The notes: a model not told the origin generated them from the letters alone. A DNA stretch of 64,000 bases from Symsagittifera roscoffensis (GCF_963678635.1 NC_087063.1:31258599-31322598), one strand, 5' to 3'; positions 32,656-45,143 are shown, numbered from the stretch's first letter. Translations and numbers: made by a program.

Positions 32656-33445
32656 CGACCATTTCAAAATGGGGAGAACGTTTGCATTCAGGTGTGTATT
32701 AGTTTTTTTTTCTTTTTGTTTTCAACGCACAATCAGGCAAAATCACAAATCATCATCGTACCGGGTTGAGTTATATATCGTATTAAAGCATTTTCACTCG
32801 TGATTTGAACCACATTAAAAAATTTCCAACATTTTTTTTCGTTTTCCACGCAAAATCAGGTACCACAAATGATCATCGGACTGGGTTGAGTGATATATCA
32901 TATTAAAGCCCTTCCAGTCGTGATTGGAACCACATTAAAAAATTCCCAAAAAATTTCTGTGTCGAGAAAATCGGTTTGAAGTTTTTGATTTTTCGTTTTC
33001 ATTCGAGCGAATAAAGCAAGCGAGCAGGCGTACCGCAGCTGAGTTATGCCTAATTTAAGACTTTAACACTTAAGATTGGGCAAGTAAAATAGTTTTTGGA
33101 GTTTTTAGTTTCATTTTGGGAACCAAAATTTAAAAAAAAAATAAAAAAAATTCTGCAAAAAATTTTGAAAAAGAAAATTGCAAAACTTTTGCAGAATCTT
33201 TTTTTGTAGTTTTTCAATGTTTTCTAGTCATTTTTCTACAGAAATTTTTGTCCAATTTGCCTATTTTACTATGATTGACTAAATTGTCTAAATTACTTTT
33301 TTACGTCAGATCCTTTTATCACACCCAGCAGAAAAAACTACTCTTATTTTGACAAAAAACTTTCTAAACCGTAGTTTTCTAAAGACCATGGTCGGAACAT
33401 TCTGTGCTACCTGCACAGAAAACGGGTATCCTTCTTTTAAATTTT
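32656..33445 (-). repeat. Family C repeat, reverse orientation
   Basis: It runs from TCGACCATTTCAAAATGGGG to GGTCGGAACATTCTGTGC, with aaatgatcatcggactggg internally. A further family C fragment lies at 32455-32530. Confidence 0.7.
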
Positions 33446-34069
33446 TCTCATTATTTTACGTCTTTTTGTCTGTTTGCAGCTTTTCTTAACATGACGTACG
33501 AGGTAACGAACGTTATTGGACGAATTTTGGTTTCTCTCAAAAACTGAGCAGGTTAATGAGTTAAACGAAGTTTTTCCCATGTTGCGATTTTTCTTCATTT
33601 TTCTGTTTGTCACAAGAAAGCAATCAGTTCGATTTTATATCTTAAATTATCTGAATTTTGAATCTGTTTTTTTTTTCACAAATGATTACTTTGCCTGTGT
33701 CAAATGAGCTTCCATGATTTCAAAGCGTCATATAGATCAGATTGACTTTGAAAAACAAAAACTTTATACATTTTTTTTGTTGGTGTTGTTGACAGGTTTT
33801 GCGCTGAACTACTATTGCTAATGATAATTGATTCTGCAGCATCCTATCAGCGCGAATGAGTGTTCAAGTCAAAATTGAATGTTATTTTTTAACAATCAAA
33901 ATTATATTTCCAAAGAGAAAAGTCAATTTTTAATTTATTTTGTTCTTCGGTTGCGGAGAAGCTTACTTTTTTTGGTTATATCCTGAACTTAATTTTGGAT
34001 CATCATTATTTGAAGCACAGTCAGACGAGTTAAAAGTTGGTAAAAAATCTCACACTTTCAAAACTTAGC

Positions 34070-34583
34070 AACCATAGGTGGTTACTGTACAATTAGCACA
34101 GAATGTTCCCGCCTTAATCTTAAAAATTACTTTTTTCAATTTAGTGTTAATTTTTTATGCGTGATATAATAAAAAAAAGAAAAGAACAAAAACTGAAAAA
34201 AAAACGAAAAAAAAATCATTAAAAATTTTCCGAAAACTTTAAAAATTTTTTTTGAGTTTTTGAACTTTCTGATGACCAAAATGGTGCCAAAAAACTCCAA
34301 AAAATAAGTTTACACGGAAAAACAAAAAAGTACGGCTTAAACTAAGCATAAATAAGCCTGCTCGCCTGCTTTACTTGCTCGAAATTAGACGAAAAATCAA
34401 AGATTTCAAACCAGTTTTTCTCGACACTTTGGAATACTTTTTGTAAGTTTTGTGATGTTGCTCAAATCATGACTGAAAGGGTTTTAGTATGATATATCAT
34501 CCAACTCTTTTCGATTGTTATTAAGAAAACTAAAACACTCCAATACAATTTTCTTCCCCATTTTCAAGGGTCGGAACAATAAC
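34070..34583 (+). repeat. Family C repeat
   Basis: It runs from GGTGGTTACTGTACAATTAG to TTTTCAAGGGTCGGAACAA, with the cctgctttacttgctcgaaat marker. Confidence 0.65.
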
Positions 34584-36880
34584 ATAACAATATTTCGGTT
34601 TAACTTTTTTCCATATTTCTAAAACATAGTGCTAGTTTTTCGCGAATTTTTTTTTCTCGTTTGAATTTCAGCAAAAAAATTTTTGCTCGGAGTTGAACAA
34701 AGTAGCTCTTCAATAGTCTACTCCTGGTTTTTGTTTTAATTGGTTTTTCGTTTCGGCTTTAATTATGTATATTTTGGGCTTTTTGAGTTTTTATTTCATT
34801 AGGAGTTTGCAAAAGAGAGTGTTTCGGCCTAATTCACATCGGCTAAATGGCGGCCGGTTTCCTGGAGAGACGTTGACTCAACCTAGTTAATATAAGATAT
34901 TACTCATATTATCATGTTTAGGCGCTTTAAGATTTTTTGAGTTCACACTAATTAGAAGTTTTATTTAAAATTTTTTTTTAAAAATTGAATTAAAAAATGG
35001 TTAGAAATGATACCAATTGAAAAGCACACAAAACAAAACGAAAATAAACCGAAATGAAGCGATGGCGTTTGTTGAATCATAATGAATTATAATCGATTGA
35101 AATGGATTTATTCAATAAAATTTGAAAAAAAAAATTCAAAAAATAATCGATTATAATGTTTTTTTTTGTTTAGAGAAATAGTAGTATTTAATCCCTTTTT
35201 AAGCAATTATAATCTATTTTTAAAAAAAATTTATGGAGACAGACAAGAAAAATCAATTATAATCTATTATTTTCTCTTTTTACTGAGTGCGGGTGGGGAA
35301 TTGGAAATAATAATAAAATCATGTGGTTTTGTGATCATTTATAAAATCTCCTTAGCTGTATCCGCCTCTGAGTTAAATTATTTTCATACACCGCTCCCCT
35401 TTTGCGAAAGTGTTTTCCTTAAGTTTAGTCGGTACAATTGTGAAATGAATTACTATTTTTTAGTGAAAATAGTCGAAGCTTACCATTTGTGTTTGAAGCA
35501 TACGAAGAAATTGTAATCAAAAGTATTATTACTAATGTTGAGCTTATTTGGTTCATAATTTGTCGTAGTTCATAATCCATATTTACTCCCAAGTAGAAAA
35601 TATCATTTATTGTTGAGTAAAAAAACAGTTTTACTGTTACACCGTTTCGGTATACTGAACTGGTTGAAAGGAAAAGGTATATGAACAGCTGATTCTTATT
35701 TAATTAAATGATAAAATATCAAGCTAAAGCATGTGTTTTTTGCCGACACGAAGAGATGGCTCTAACATCTGCATAGTTGGTTACAAAAGGCATCTAGAAA
35801 CCGAGGAACACGGTAGCTGGCCTCTTAATTTTGAGCAAATATTACATGGGAAACTAAATACGAGAAATTCTGAGACTCAGAAATTTTTCTCGAACGAAGA
35901 GCGCAGAGGTTGCGATACGAGTTTAGCTTTTGATTCTGTTCATGGCCAGCTGTTAGTATTTGTAAGATGCTTACAAAAATTTGAGATGAAATTTTAGGAA
36001 ATTCCAGCTAAAACTGAGGTTTTGATCAAATTTTACAGAAGCATTGAACCTGTTTACTCATTCAGATATTAGCGGATTTTGGCTCATCTTTTCTACTCCC
36101 CCACCTTTCAATTTCAACTTAGAAAAACTACTGAAAAACTTTGAAAAACTTTCAACTTTGAATGCAATGAAGGTTGGCATGGTGAACAAACTAACACTTG
36201 TGAACAGATTTATTCTGCATACTTTACATAGTGAATCACTATATGCGTTAGCCATAATAACAACTAAAAGACAACTATAAAAACAGAAAAAGTAGAAGGT
36301 ATGGAGGATGGAGTGGAAAAGAGCCCGGAATTTTGAGTCAGTCATTTGCTTTATCAGGCATCGATTCACTGGACATCATCTATTTGACTTGACTTTTACA
36401 GCCACTAAAAGATCAGTTTCATGTTTGGTTTTGAACACCATAAAGCCTCTCTTTTCCGGTCCATATGGTTTTTGCCGAAAAAGGGCTCAATAAACTCTCC
36501 CTGCGTTTCAAATTTCCCACGTTTTATAGTAGTGTTGCATTTTAGTATGAAATTGCGTGTTTTGAAACTATGACACGTGTGATGTTCATAAACTTTATAA
36601 GGCCACGTGATACAGTATTGCTGAACTGAAGTTAAATTATAGAAAATTATTCTATAAAATGTGAGGTTGAAATCTTACTGGTACAGACCTTACTAACGAC
36701 TAACGAGACAATAATCAAAGCAGCCAAGGTAAAATAATTTTGGGGTCTCTTTTACCCAAAATTTTTTAAATCAATTTTCATCCCCCTCCCCTACACCTTT
36801 CAAGTTTTCTATTTTTATAGTTGGTGTACTTGTTATTATCGCTAAACGAATGATATTAAGATAGTTGGTATGAAAACCAA

Positions 36881-37430
36881 GGGTCTTTCCCATTATAGAC
36901 CCCCCCCCCCCCACCTTTCCTATTACAGCCCCCCAAAGGGTTCTTATTTCGGGGGGGGGGGGGGCTCTTTTCCAGTTTCGGCTCTTTTCCAGTTCCCCCC
37001 TTTCAAATTCACATTTTAAAAGCTTATTTAACCTTGTCAAAATGTAATGAAAGTTGGCGTGGTGAACAAATCGAAAACTGTGAACAGATTTGTTCTTCAT
37101 ACTTCACAGCGTAACATCACGCATTTAGCCGTAATAACATGTAAAACAAACATTAAACTCGGTATTTTGAAAGGGGGAAACTGGAAAAGAGCCCCAGTTC
37201 CCCCCCTTCAAATTCAACTTTGAAAAGCTTATTTAACCTTGTCATAATGCAATGAAATTTGGCGTGGTGAACAAATCAGCAACTGTGAACAGATTTGTTC
37301 TTCATACTTTACAGCGTAACATCACGCATTTAGCCGTAATAACACGTAAAACAAACATAAAACTCGGTAATTTGAAAGGTGGGGGGGACTGGAAAAGAGC
37401 CTGGGGACTATAATGGGAAAGACCCAAAAC
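36881..37430. mobile_element. Family D element with concentric inverted ends
   Basis: The outer ends are GGGTCTTTCCCATTATAG and its inverse, CTATAATGGGAAAGACCC. Inside are two head-to-tail units of about 200-215 bp bounded by GGCTCTTTTCCAGTTCCCCC or its inverse and sharing agcttatttaaccttgtc and gtgaacagatttgttcttc. Poly-C/G runs lie at the unit edges. Other family D pieces lie near 36080-36330, 37540-37870, 41610-42215 and 49000-50980. Confidence 0.75.
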
Positions 37431-38127
37431 CAAATATCCAAATATTTTCATAGTTGTTAGAATGTTCATCTTTCCAATATTAGCATTCCAATTTTTGAAA
37501 CAAGCGGACAATGTTAACAGAAACATTACTTGAAAATTTCGCAGGTGGGGAGAAAAAGGGGCTCTTTTTCCTTTTCCCCCACTTGCAAATTTTTATTATT
37601 CAAATAACAGTTCACATTGTCCGATTGTCATGAACATTGACATGCAGACTAATTAAGCCATGACAAACATTATTGATTTTCATAATCAACCTTGTAAAAC
37701 CACTCCTTAGACCATAAAATTGATGCTTGTGTGAGGTAGGGGGGGGGGGGGGTTTGAGGAAAAAGAGCCGAAAAAGGAAAGATAGCCCCAAGATTCCTTG
37801 CAATATGACGTGAAAACTTTTTTTTAAACTGAGTTTGTAAGTGGGGAGTGGAAAACACGCTCACAGCGCTTGAGCCATTTAGCCTTCATTCCCACCTCGG
37901 CAAATTATAGACACGTCGATTACAAAACACTGATGAGTGATCTATATTTTTGATACCTGTTTGAGCGATTCTTTCCCAGTTCCCCGTTTGATTTGTCTTA
38001 AACTCAATTTAATGAAGCAGATTTAAATTTTGGCTCCCCCACATTACATGAACTTCACTTTTATGGTTCAATGAGGGGTTTTACAAGATAAAATTTCAAG
38101 GCCAAATATGTTTTTCATGACCTGATT

Positions 38128-38333
38128 AGTCAACATACCATTTTTTGTAACAATCGGATTTAAAATTTAAATTAATTTAGCGGTCTGTTTTTTTTTATTT
38201 GCTGATTTGTAAAATTCCCACTAACCGCTTAGTCAACATACCATTTTTTGTAACAATCGAATTTAAAATTTAAATTAATTTAGTTGTCTGTTTTTTTTTA
38301 TTTGCTGATTTGTAAAATTCCCACTAACCGCTT
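38128..38333. repeat. Two 103-bp tandem units before the retrotransposon ORF
   Basis: AGTCAACATACCATTTTTTG starts at 38128 and 38231, and the two units are almost identical. They lie just 5' of the retrotransposon's coding region and may be its 5'UTR repeat. Confidence 0.8.
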
Positions 38334-38399
38334 ATCATGGGTTAGTTCAGTCCCCTAAAGTCCAGTCAAAATCCTTTTTTACCTTTATGCTGCGTCAAG

Positions 38400-38831
38400 A
38401 TGAGGAAAAACAACAAAGAGTGTACAAGCAAAGATTGCTTAAAACCTTCAGGACTGATAATTTGGATTAGATGTGATTGTTGTTCTAGTTGGTATCATAT
38501 CAGTTGTGTAAATATTTCTCTTAACGACTCTAAAAAAACCCAATGGTTTCAGTGTCCTTTATGCGTTGATATAAAATCTGTTAATAAAGCAACAATAGGT
38601 AATGATTTAGTGCTAGACAATTATGTTAATACAACCATCTCAAATGTCCGAGTACTCAAGAGAGTACCAAAAGACTCGCGTGTTCCCTTGGCGGAAAGTC
38701 TGTCGGACAAATTAAATGCCATCGTCTACAATGTAGAAGATGTTACAAAATGGCTAATTTTTTTAACGTCGTTCTTGTTTTTTTGGAGCAACCGAAAAGA
38801 AGTGGACGCAAACAGACCACAAGCATGGTAA
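38400..38831 (+). CDS. Retrotransposon N-terminal PHD finger
   Basis: CTSKDC ... RCDCCSSWYHISC ... WFQCPLC gives a Cys4-His-Cys3 PHD-type pattern within the first 60 residues. Beyond about 38745 this frame ends in hydrophobic translation and the sense frame is probably the one at 38750-39097. PHD fingers read histone tails, so it may guide the element to chromatin (inference). Confidence 0.7.
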   Translation: MRKNNKECTSKDCLKPSGLIIWIRCDCCSSWYHISCVNISLNDSKKTQWFQCPLCVDIKSVNKATIGNDLVLDNYVNTTISNVRVLKRVPKDSRVPLAESLSDKLNAIVYNVEDVTKWLIFLTSFLFFWSNRKEVDANRPQAW

Positions 38832-39097
38832 ATAAAAAAATTCGAGCAAATGACGTGTCACTTCCAAAACCCCATCCCCAAGTTTCAAGCCCGCCTCTGA
38901 GTGACCTCAAGCAGAGAATAAAGTTAATAAGTAGTAAGCTCGATGAAGGAAATGTAAAGGGAGGAATAAGGCTTGCTGCTTCAAATGACAAAATAGCTCC
39001 TTTTTCAACTGATAACTATCAAAAATTGTTGTCTAAGCACCCACAGCGAGCCAAATTTGCAGCTCCAAATCCAGAAAAGTTGGATAGTTTTTCGTAA
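38750..39097 (+). CDS. Retrotransposon linker segment (frameshifted)
   Basis: It encodes a basic, Pro-rich segment and then LKQRIKLISSKLDEGNVKGG, RLAASNDKIAPF and LLSKHPQRAKFAAP, the motif block that commonly precedes the RT in this type of element. It ends at a stop 8 codons before the next frame's natural continuation (VTDFDLYKAIMSFPNGSAAG). Confidence 0.6.
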   Translation: MANFFNVVLVFLEQPKRSGRKQTTSMVNKKIRANDVSLPKPHPQVSSPPLSDLKQRIKLISSKLDEGNVKGGIRLAASNDKIAPFSTDNYQKLLSKHPQRAKFAAPNPEKLDSFS

Positions 39098-39123
39098 CCG
39101 ATTTCGACCTATACAAAGCGATA

Positions 39124-41289
39124 ATGTCCTTTCCAAACGGATCAGCAGCAGGTCCTGATAAAATAGTTCCTCAAATTTTTAAAGATCTTGTTAGTAAGTC
39201 GAATGGCAGTGCAGGACTTAATTTTCTGAAATCGCTTACTAAGCTGATAAACTTCATTGGTGATGGCAAAATACCCGAACCACTAAGGCCTTTCTTTTTT
39301 GGCGCAAAGCTTATCGCCCTCATAAAGATAGACGGAGGGTTGAGACCGATTGCCATAGGCAATACGCTGAGACGTATCGCGTCTAAATGCGCTGGAAGCA
39401 AGGCCCTCTCCGAGCGACAAAATTTTTTCGGAAACGTACAGGTAGGATGCGGTACCAAACGAGGAGCAGAAATAGCTGCGCACTCGTTTCGAAACCTAAT
39501 TGAACGCGACGACAATCCAAAATGCACTGTTCTTTTAAAACTAGATTTTAAGAATGCCTTTAACTCTTTAAATAGAGAAACAATGCTGAATCATGTTTAT
39601 TCAAATCGCCCCGAATTGTATAATTACACCCATTGCGCGTATGGTAAACCTAGTTACCTTTTTTACGGAAGCTCGGTCATAATTTCAGAAGACGGAACTC
39701 AGCAAGGTGATCCTGAAGCCCCACCCCTTTTTGCGGAAACAATTCATACACTAGTCAAACAGTTGGAGTCGAAAATTAACATCTGGTATTTAGATGATGG
39801 GAATTTAGCCGACGACTATAAGATAGTACTCCGGGACCTTAAAAACATTCTGAAATCGGAACAAATTTACGGCCTGAGCTTAAACACTGAGAAGTGTGAA
39901 CTTTGTTTTTTGGGACCGACTACTAGTACACAGTATAATTCAATTTTAGCAAAACTTCGAAAATTATGCCCCAAAAAAAAAATAAAAACAAAAGAAGAAC
40001 TCCTCATTTTAGGATCTCCAATCGGCGAACTTTGCCGAAAAGAATTGCTCGACGAAAAAATTAAGGAGCTTGAAAAAATCTCGGATGTCATTGACAAACT
40101 AGACGCCCATTATGGTTTTTACCTCCTGAAAAATTGCTTTAGCATGCCAAAACTCCTATATTTTTTGCGTACGAGCCCTTGTTTTTTGCAAAATGATTTT
40201 TTGGAACGTTACGATAAATTACTAAGAAATTCGTTATGCAAGGTCACTAACGTGAAAATGGATGATAATCAGTTCTTACAAGCAGTTCTCCCGGCAGCCA
40301 AAGGTGGCTTGGGCGTTTCTTCCGCTCATCTTTTCGCTTTACCCGCTTTCTTACCCTCAGCAGTAGGAGCGAAAGACGCCTTGAGCGAAATCTTTGGTTT
40401 GGAGCATGTGGATGGAACCTATGATGATGCGCTTGAACGGTGGTTTGACCTTGGAAAAACTGAAATGGCTCCGGAAAATGAAATCCAAAAAAATTGGACG
40501 GAGCCAATTTTTGACAGCGAAATTGCAGACTTGATTTTACGACTCGAACCAACGGACGTAAAAAGGTTCAACGCGTTCCAAGATAGATTTGGCTCCCAAT
40601 GGTTGAACGTCATCCCGTACAAAAATTTAAGGTTAAAACTGTCGAACCAACAACTCAGAATTGCGATAGGACTTCGATTAGGATCAAAAATATGCGAACG
40701 GCATAAATGCGTGTGCGGAAAAGACGTTACCGAGGATGGTTGGCTTGGTCTTTCTTGCCTCAAAAGTGCTGGGAGATTCTCTAGGCATTCAAACCTGAAT
40801 GACCTTATAAAGCAGAGTCTATCATCTACTCACATTCCGTCTGTTTTAGAACCACGACACCTCTACAGGACCGATCAGAAGCGACCAGACGGTTTGACGC
40901 TCGTTCCATGGGCTGATGGTAAGCAGCTCTTGTGGGATGTAACGGTAGTAGACTCCTTAGCTCCTTGTAGGATTAATGCCGGGTCTGTTTGTAACCCTGG
41001 TACGGCTGCCGCTGAAGCGGAAGAGCGAAAAATTGACAAGTATAAAGATCTTGTAAATGATGGATATCTTTTTCAACCGCTAGCTTTTGAAATTCAGGGC
41101 GCGTCCGGCCCCAGCACAGAAGTTTTTTTGAGCAAGCTTTGTAAGAACCTAAGCATATGCACTGAGGAACCCAGAGCTGGCAGCTTTTTAAAACAGAGAA
41201 TCTCCCTGGCAATACAGATTGCGAACGCCGCTTGCGTACTCGGAACAATAAATGACAAAATAACTTTCGACGAAAATTTTTACTTGTAA
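39124..41289 (+). CDS. Reverse transcriptase with C-terminal restriction-like endonuclease
   Basis: An uninterrupted frame of 721 residues. RT signatures: NGSAAGPDKIVPQ, GGLRPIAIGNTLRR, LLKLDFKNAFNSLNR (catalytic Asp), TQQGDPEAPPLF, and YLDDG near residue 222 (catalytic Asp pair). A Cys/His cluster near residues 530-550 (CERHKCVCGKD, SCLKSAGRFSRH) is followed by RPDG at 587 and WDVTVVD at 604, matching a PD-(D/E)XK-type nuclease core. All catalytic residues are present. The true protein starts upstream of this Met. Codon use is richer in GC than the flanks. Confidence 0.88.
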   Translation: MSFPNGSAAGPDKIVPQIFKDLVSKSNGSAGLNFLKSLTKLINFIGDGKIPEPLRPFFFGAKLIALIKIDGGLRPIAIGNTLRRIASKCAGSKALSERQNFFGNVQVGCGTKRGAEIAAHSFRNLIERDDNPKCTVLLKLDFKNAFNSLNRETMLNHVYSNRPELYNYTHCAYGKPSYLFYGSSVIISEDGTQQGDPEAPPLFAETIHTLVKQLESKINIWYLDDGNLADDYKIVLRDLKNILKSEQIYGLSLNTEKCELCFLGPTTSTQYNSILAKLRKLCPKKKIKTKEELLILGSPIGELCRKELLDEKIKELEKISDVIDKLDAHYGFYLLKNCFSMPKLLYFLRTSPCFLQNDFLERYDKLLRNSLCKVTNVKMDDNQFLQAVLPAAKGGLGVSSAHLFALPAFLPSAVGAKDALSEIFGLEHVDGTYDDALERWFDLGKTEMAPENEIQKNWTEPIFDSEIADLILRLEPTDVKRFNAFQDRFGSQWLNVIPYKNLRLKLSNQQLRIAIGLRLGSKICERHKCVCGKDVTEDGWLGLSCLKSAGRFSRHSNLNDLIKQSLSSTHIPSVLEPRHLYRTDQKRPDGLTLVPWADGKQLLWDVTVVDSLAPCRINAGSVCNPGTAAAEAEERKIDKYKDLVNDGYLFQPLAFEIQGASGPSTEVFLSKLCKNLSICTEEPRAGSFLKQRISLAIQIANAACVLGTINDKITFDENFYL

Positions 41290-43617
41290 CACTAGTATAT
41301 TATATTATCTCGTGTCGAGTTGCGTGTTCTTATTGAAGAAACATAACCCGTATCGATTTTAATTGAAAAGGACTTAAACACTTGTCATCTTCTTTTGTCA
41401 TTATCACTTCCATATCTAAAAATTTCCAAGGATTTTGACTGGAATACATGATGAAGGGACTCATGACTGTAACCTCGGTTACTATGATACTTTTGACCTT
41501 CTGATTACATCGGACAATGTGAACTGTAAGTTGTCTTGTAAAAGTTTGCTGGTGGTGAAAAAAGGAAACTTCCTATATTTTACTGCAATGATTAAGTTTC
41601 AGCGTGAACAAAAAGTGAGCATCTGGCTCTTTTCAACTTTTCTCCCCGCTTTTCAAAACCAGCCTTCTCCACAACTGATAAAAATCATAATATAAGAAAA
41701 CTGTGCATGATGATTAATTTAACTTTTCTCAACGCATCTGCGCTCTTTTTCCTTTTCCTCCCCACCTGCAAAATTTAGCAAGTTCAGTTACAGTTCGCAT
41801 GATCCGATTGTTATGAAAACTGATATACGTACTAATTATCTGCATTTTGCATGATAAAAAAGTTGTGTGTGTTTGTTCACGCTGACACATTGTAATACAG
41901 TTTTTAACATGAAAAATAATTTTAAGTAGAATTGCCTATAATGAATTTCAAAAAAACCAAAGAGGGGGAACTGGAAAAAGCCAACCACTTGTTAACCCGG
42001 CTCTTTTCCAGTTCCCCCTTGATTTTTTCAAAAATTTAATATATAAAAATTTATTTAAAATGACTTTTCATGTTATAAACTGCAAAAAAACGTGTCAGCG
42101 TGAACAGGTGAACAAATTATCACAAAATTTCTTATATGCAAAATGTCGTGTGAACAGTTTTTGAACAACTTTATTTTGAAATTTTACGAGGGGGGTGGGA
42201 AACTGGAAAAGAGCCGTTCACCCATATTCTTGATGCTCATGCAAGGTGGTGAGGGGTGGGAGAAAAGAAGAATTATATGATAATTTACAAAAAAAAGCGA
42301 CCCACCAGATTTTTCTTATATTATTTTTGATATTGTAAGCCAGAGATGAGCAAACAAATTTTCGTATAACTATTCTGAGGAAAGTGGGTTTCAAAGCAAA
42401 AATTTTTATGACAGAACCTATAACACTTGTCACTTATCGTTCCAAGCTTGATCTCCCCCTTACGAAATAAACCAAGCTTTTTGAGCGCATCTGTTTTTAA
42501 AAAATTCAGTTTAAAACGACTCGGACGCGAGTTTCCTTTTTTCCGTAAAAAGTATTTTGCCTTCCATGAAATAACTTTATTAAAAAAATTTTTCATGTTA
42601 CAAAATACGTTCAAAACAAAGAAATAAAATCAACCTAATATTTGAATTTTTCCCATTTTTCTTTCAAGTTAACAATTTACTCAAACGACTAAAAAACAGT
42701 TAGCCTGGATGTTAGTGAAAAAAATTTTAAAAAAAAACTTATACTTTGAGATATAATGTTTAGAGATATAATTTGAGATATAATTATATTTTGAGATATA
42801 AAAATTATGTATCATTAATTGAGCATTTTCTTTGGCTTTTTCTTGTGTTAATTCGATTATAGTTTTTGCTTCCTTGTCTCGGTTTGAAATGTGTTTGTTT
42901 GTGCGCAGAAGCGTTTTCCTCTCGTCGTTTCTGGAATAAGGTTCCTTTGTATCTTCTCATTGTGTCCAGCCTCTTGAATGCGAAATGAAAAACAAACAAC
43001 TGAAAAACAATATATACCTTTTTGTTCGAGTTTAGCCTAAAAATTTTTTTTCAAAAATAAGGATTTTTGGAAATAAAAAAACAACGGTTAAACGAAAAAA
43101 AGTTGAAAAGATGAAAAAAAATTCAAAGAAAAAAAAGATGAAAAAAAATTCACATTTTTTCAGCTACAAATTTTTTGAATAATATTAAGCAAATAAAAAT
43201 TCTAAGAGTGACAGAATTTGACTATTTGAACTCGTTTTTTTAGTATAAAACTTATTTGAACCTAATGGATGTTCAAAAACCAATCAAAATAGGATTTCGT
43301 TATGTTGCAGAAATTAAACACTACTCCAAACAATTATGTGAAGTCTTAATTTTATTTTTTGAGTGATTTTTAAAATATCTGACTGATTTTGTTTTGTTAT
43401 TTTTTTCGAATCACATTTTTCGAATTACAAAAATGCCTCCCGCAAATTCAGACCAGCTTGAAATGAAATGAGCCTGTCTATGGAGTTTGTACAGTAACTG
43501 ATAGAAAGAGTGATATTTAGTTCTATGAAGTTTTTGGAAGAATATCGATTGCAATAACTGAAAATTAGAGCAAGCAAAGTCTTCGCAAATGGATCTTTAG
43601 AAGACAGCGACGATACT
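41290..43617. other. Intergenic, family D pieces and AT-rich DNA
   Basis: Paired GGCTCTTTTCCAGTTCCCCC ends at about 41965-42015 and 42190-42215 mark a family D copy of about 215 bp. The rest is AT-rich with short ATA repeats near 42750-42800. No gene is supported. Confidence 0.5.
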
Positions 43618-45143
43618 ATGGAGATATGCGCATGTCTTTCTCAACATATGTTAGAGCTATCTCACAACGTCAACATTTTGGGCGAAGATTTAACCAATTT
43701 ATCGGGTTCTGATACGATTAACGTGAACAAATTGACACCTGTATCCGGACAAAACCCAGTGATAATAATAACGGAGATCAGTTTACTCAGCCTTCTACCC
43801 AATAAGTTTCACGGGATATCAACAACCGACAAATCAACAGACAATTTACTTACTACATGCATCAGTATAGTTTGCGTTGCCAGCCAGTTTGAGATTAAAT
43901 CAAAGCCATGAACCGGTAATGCTTTTTAACTCCTGCAATTCATTTGTATAGACATTTTTTTCTCATTGGAATCCTCATCGCTGATTTCAACCGCCAACAG
44001 CCATGAAATGTTTTACAAATAACGACTTAAAAAGATAGAAAATTTCATCTATTTCATCAGGAAAATGGAGAGATGTTTACATATTCCTCTGCCGTCATCC
44101 AAGTGATTAAGAACCCGTTTTCTGAAAACAACTCCAAAGAACTGTTTAAAAACAAATTGGATGTCAACAAGCAGGTAGTAGTTAGTCATGAAAACAAAAA
44201 AAAAATTAAAAAGAAACAATCTACATGCACAACATCATCTTGATTAGGACTCAACAAATCAATCTTATCAAGCTTGTACAGTGGAAAATGCGTTTGAAGA
44301 ACGTCTTTCTTTTTTTCATCATCGTAACAACAACCAAACTCAGCCCATTTACACAATGCAAAGTTATCAAATATGAAAACTGAATATTTCACTCGTACCA
44401 GAAAAAATTGACTACATGTTGTTTGTTAAGCTACTTCCAAATAAATTACCCAACTATAACCACGGCATTACTGGATAAATCATGCTATTAGTGAGTTTCA
44501 ATGGACGATCTTTCGTCAAGATTCCGTTTCGGGGAAAAGCAAGGCACTCATCAAAGGTACTCGTGTAAGCTTTCTTTCTAGAAAGTTGCACTGACGGACC
44601 TTTAAAATTTTTTGGTCACCCAAATTATTTTTTAAATGCCTTCATTCAGCAAATCAAAACTTGGCTAACCTCAACTAATAACATCTTTCACTTGTTTCAT
44701 TAGCATCTTTTTTGAAATAGTTAGTGCGAACATTCAAGTTTTTGGGTTTCCAAGTAGATTTGCATTCTACTGCCTTGCTCAAACTAATCAAAGCTAAAAA
44801 AATTGTGATGATTTTTTCCTGAAATGCACCAATTATGCTGTCCGTAAAAACGTTTCCAACAACAACCTAGAAGTGTTTTATGAGTGGTTTGAAATACAAA
44901 TTCAAGTGTTAGAACGGCTACAAGGAAAACACTCGTTCCTGGGAACGTCTGTGGTCAAAGATCAGGGATTTAAGACACATAACCATTCTTCTTTGTAAAC
45001 AAAACAGAGGTTAAATTGAGTTTTGACAACCATGAGGCAAAATTTTTTTAAAATCCTGCCAAAAATTGGCTGACTTCTTCGAAGACCATTTTTTGGCTTA
45101 TTGCCCCTGTTACCAAAACTTGGCTTCGGTTTAGAAATATGCT
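43618..45143 (+). other. Possible upstream part of the BEL/Pao element
   Basis: Composition is more balanced than the flanks and a frame of 97 residues opens at 43618. Nothing recognisable as gag was identified. It is attributed to the retroelement only because it lies directly 5' of its pol remains. Confidence 0.25.

Larger units (their letters stand above)
30561..38127. other. Intergenic, repeat-dominated; no supported gene
   Basis: It contains T-rich repeat (about 30890-31200), several family C copies (31284-34583), AT-rich sequence at 34600-35700, and family D (GGCTCTTTTCC) elements from about 36080. A frame at 35731-35997 has ordinary composition, but there is no family match or supporting exon. 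Confidence 0.55.
38400..41289 (+). mobile_element. Non-LTR retrotransposon: PHD finger, RT, restriction-like endonuclease
   Basis: One element reads across three frames: a PHD finger (38400-38831), a linker (38750-39097) and RT plus endonuclease (39124-41289). The frames join logically, so this looks like one ORF with two frameshifts; the second lies at a T-run near 39088. No LTRs are visible, and no clear poly-A tail follows the stop at 41287-41289. The 5' limit may include the 103-bp repeats. An RT with a C-terminal restriction-like nuclease places it among early-branching, often site-specific non-LTR clades. I cannot name the clade. Confidence 0.8.

Noticed and set aside
35731-35997. 88-codon plus-strand frame with normal composition and a gtaaga donor near its end
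   Set aside because: No family match and no partner exon. Noted within the intergenic entry instead of being called a gene.
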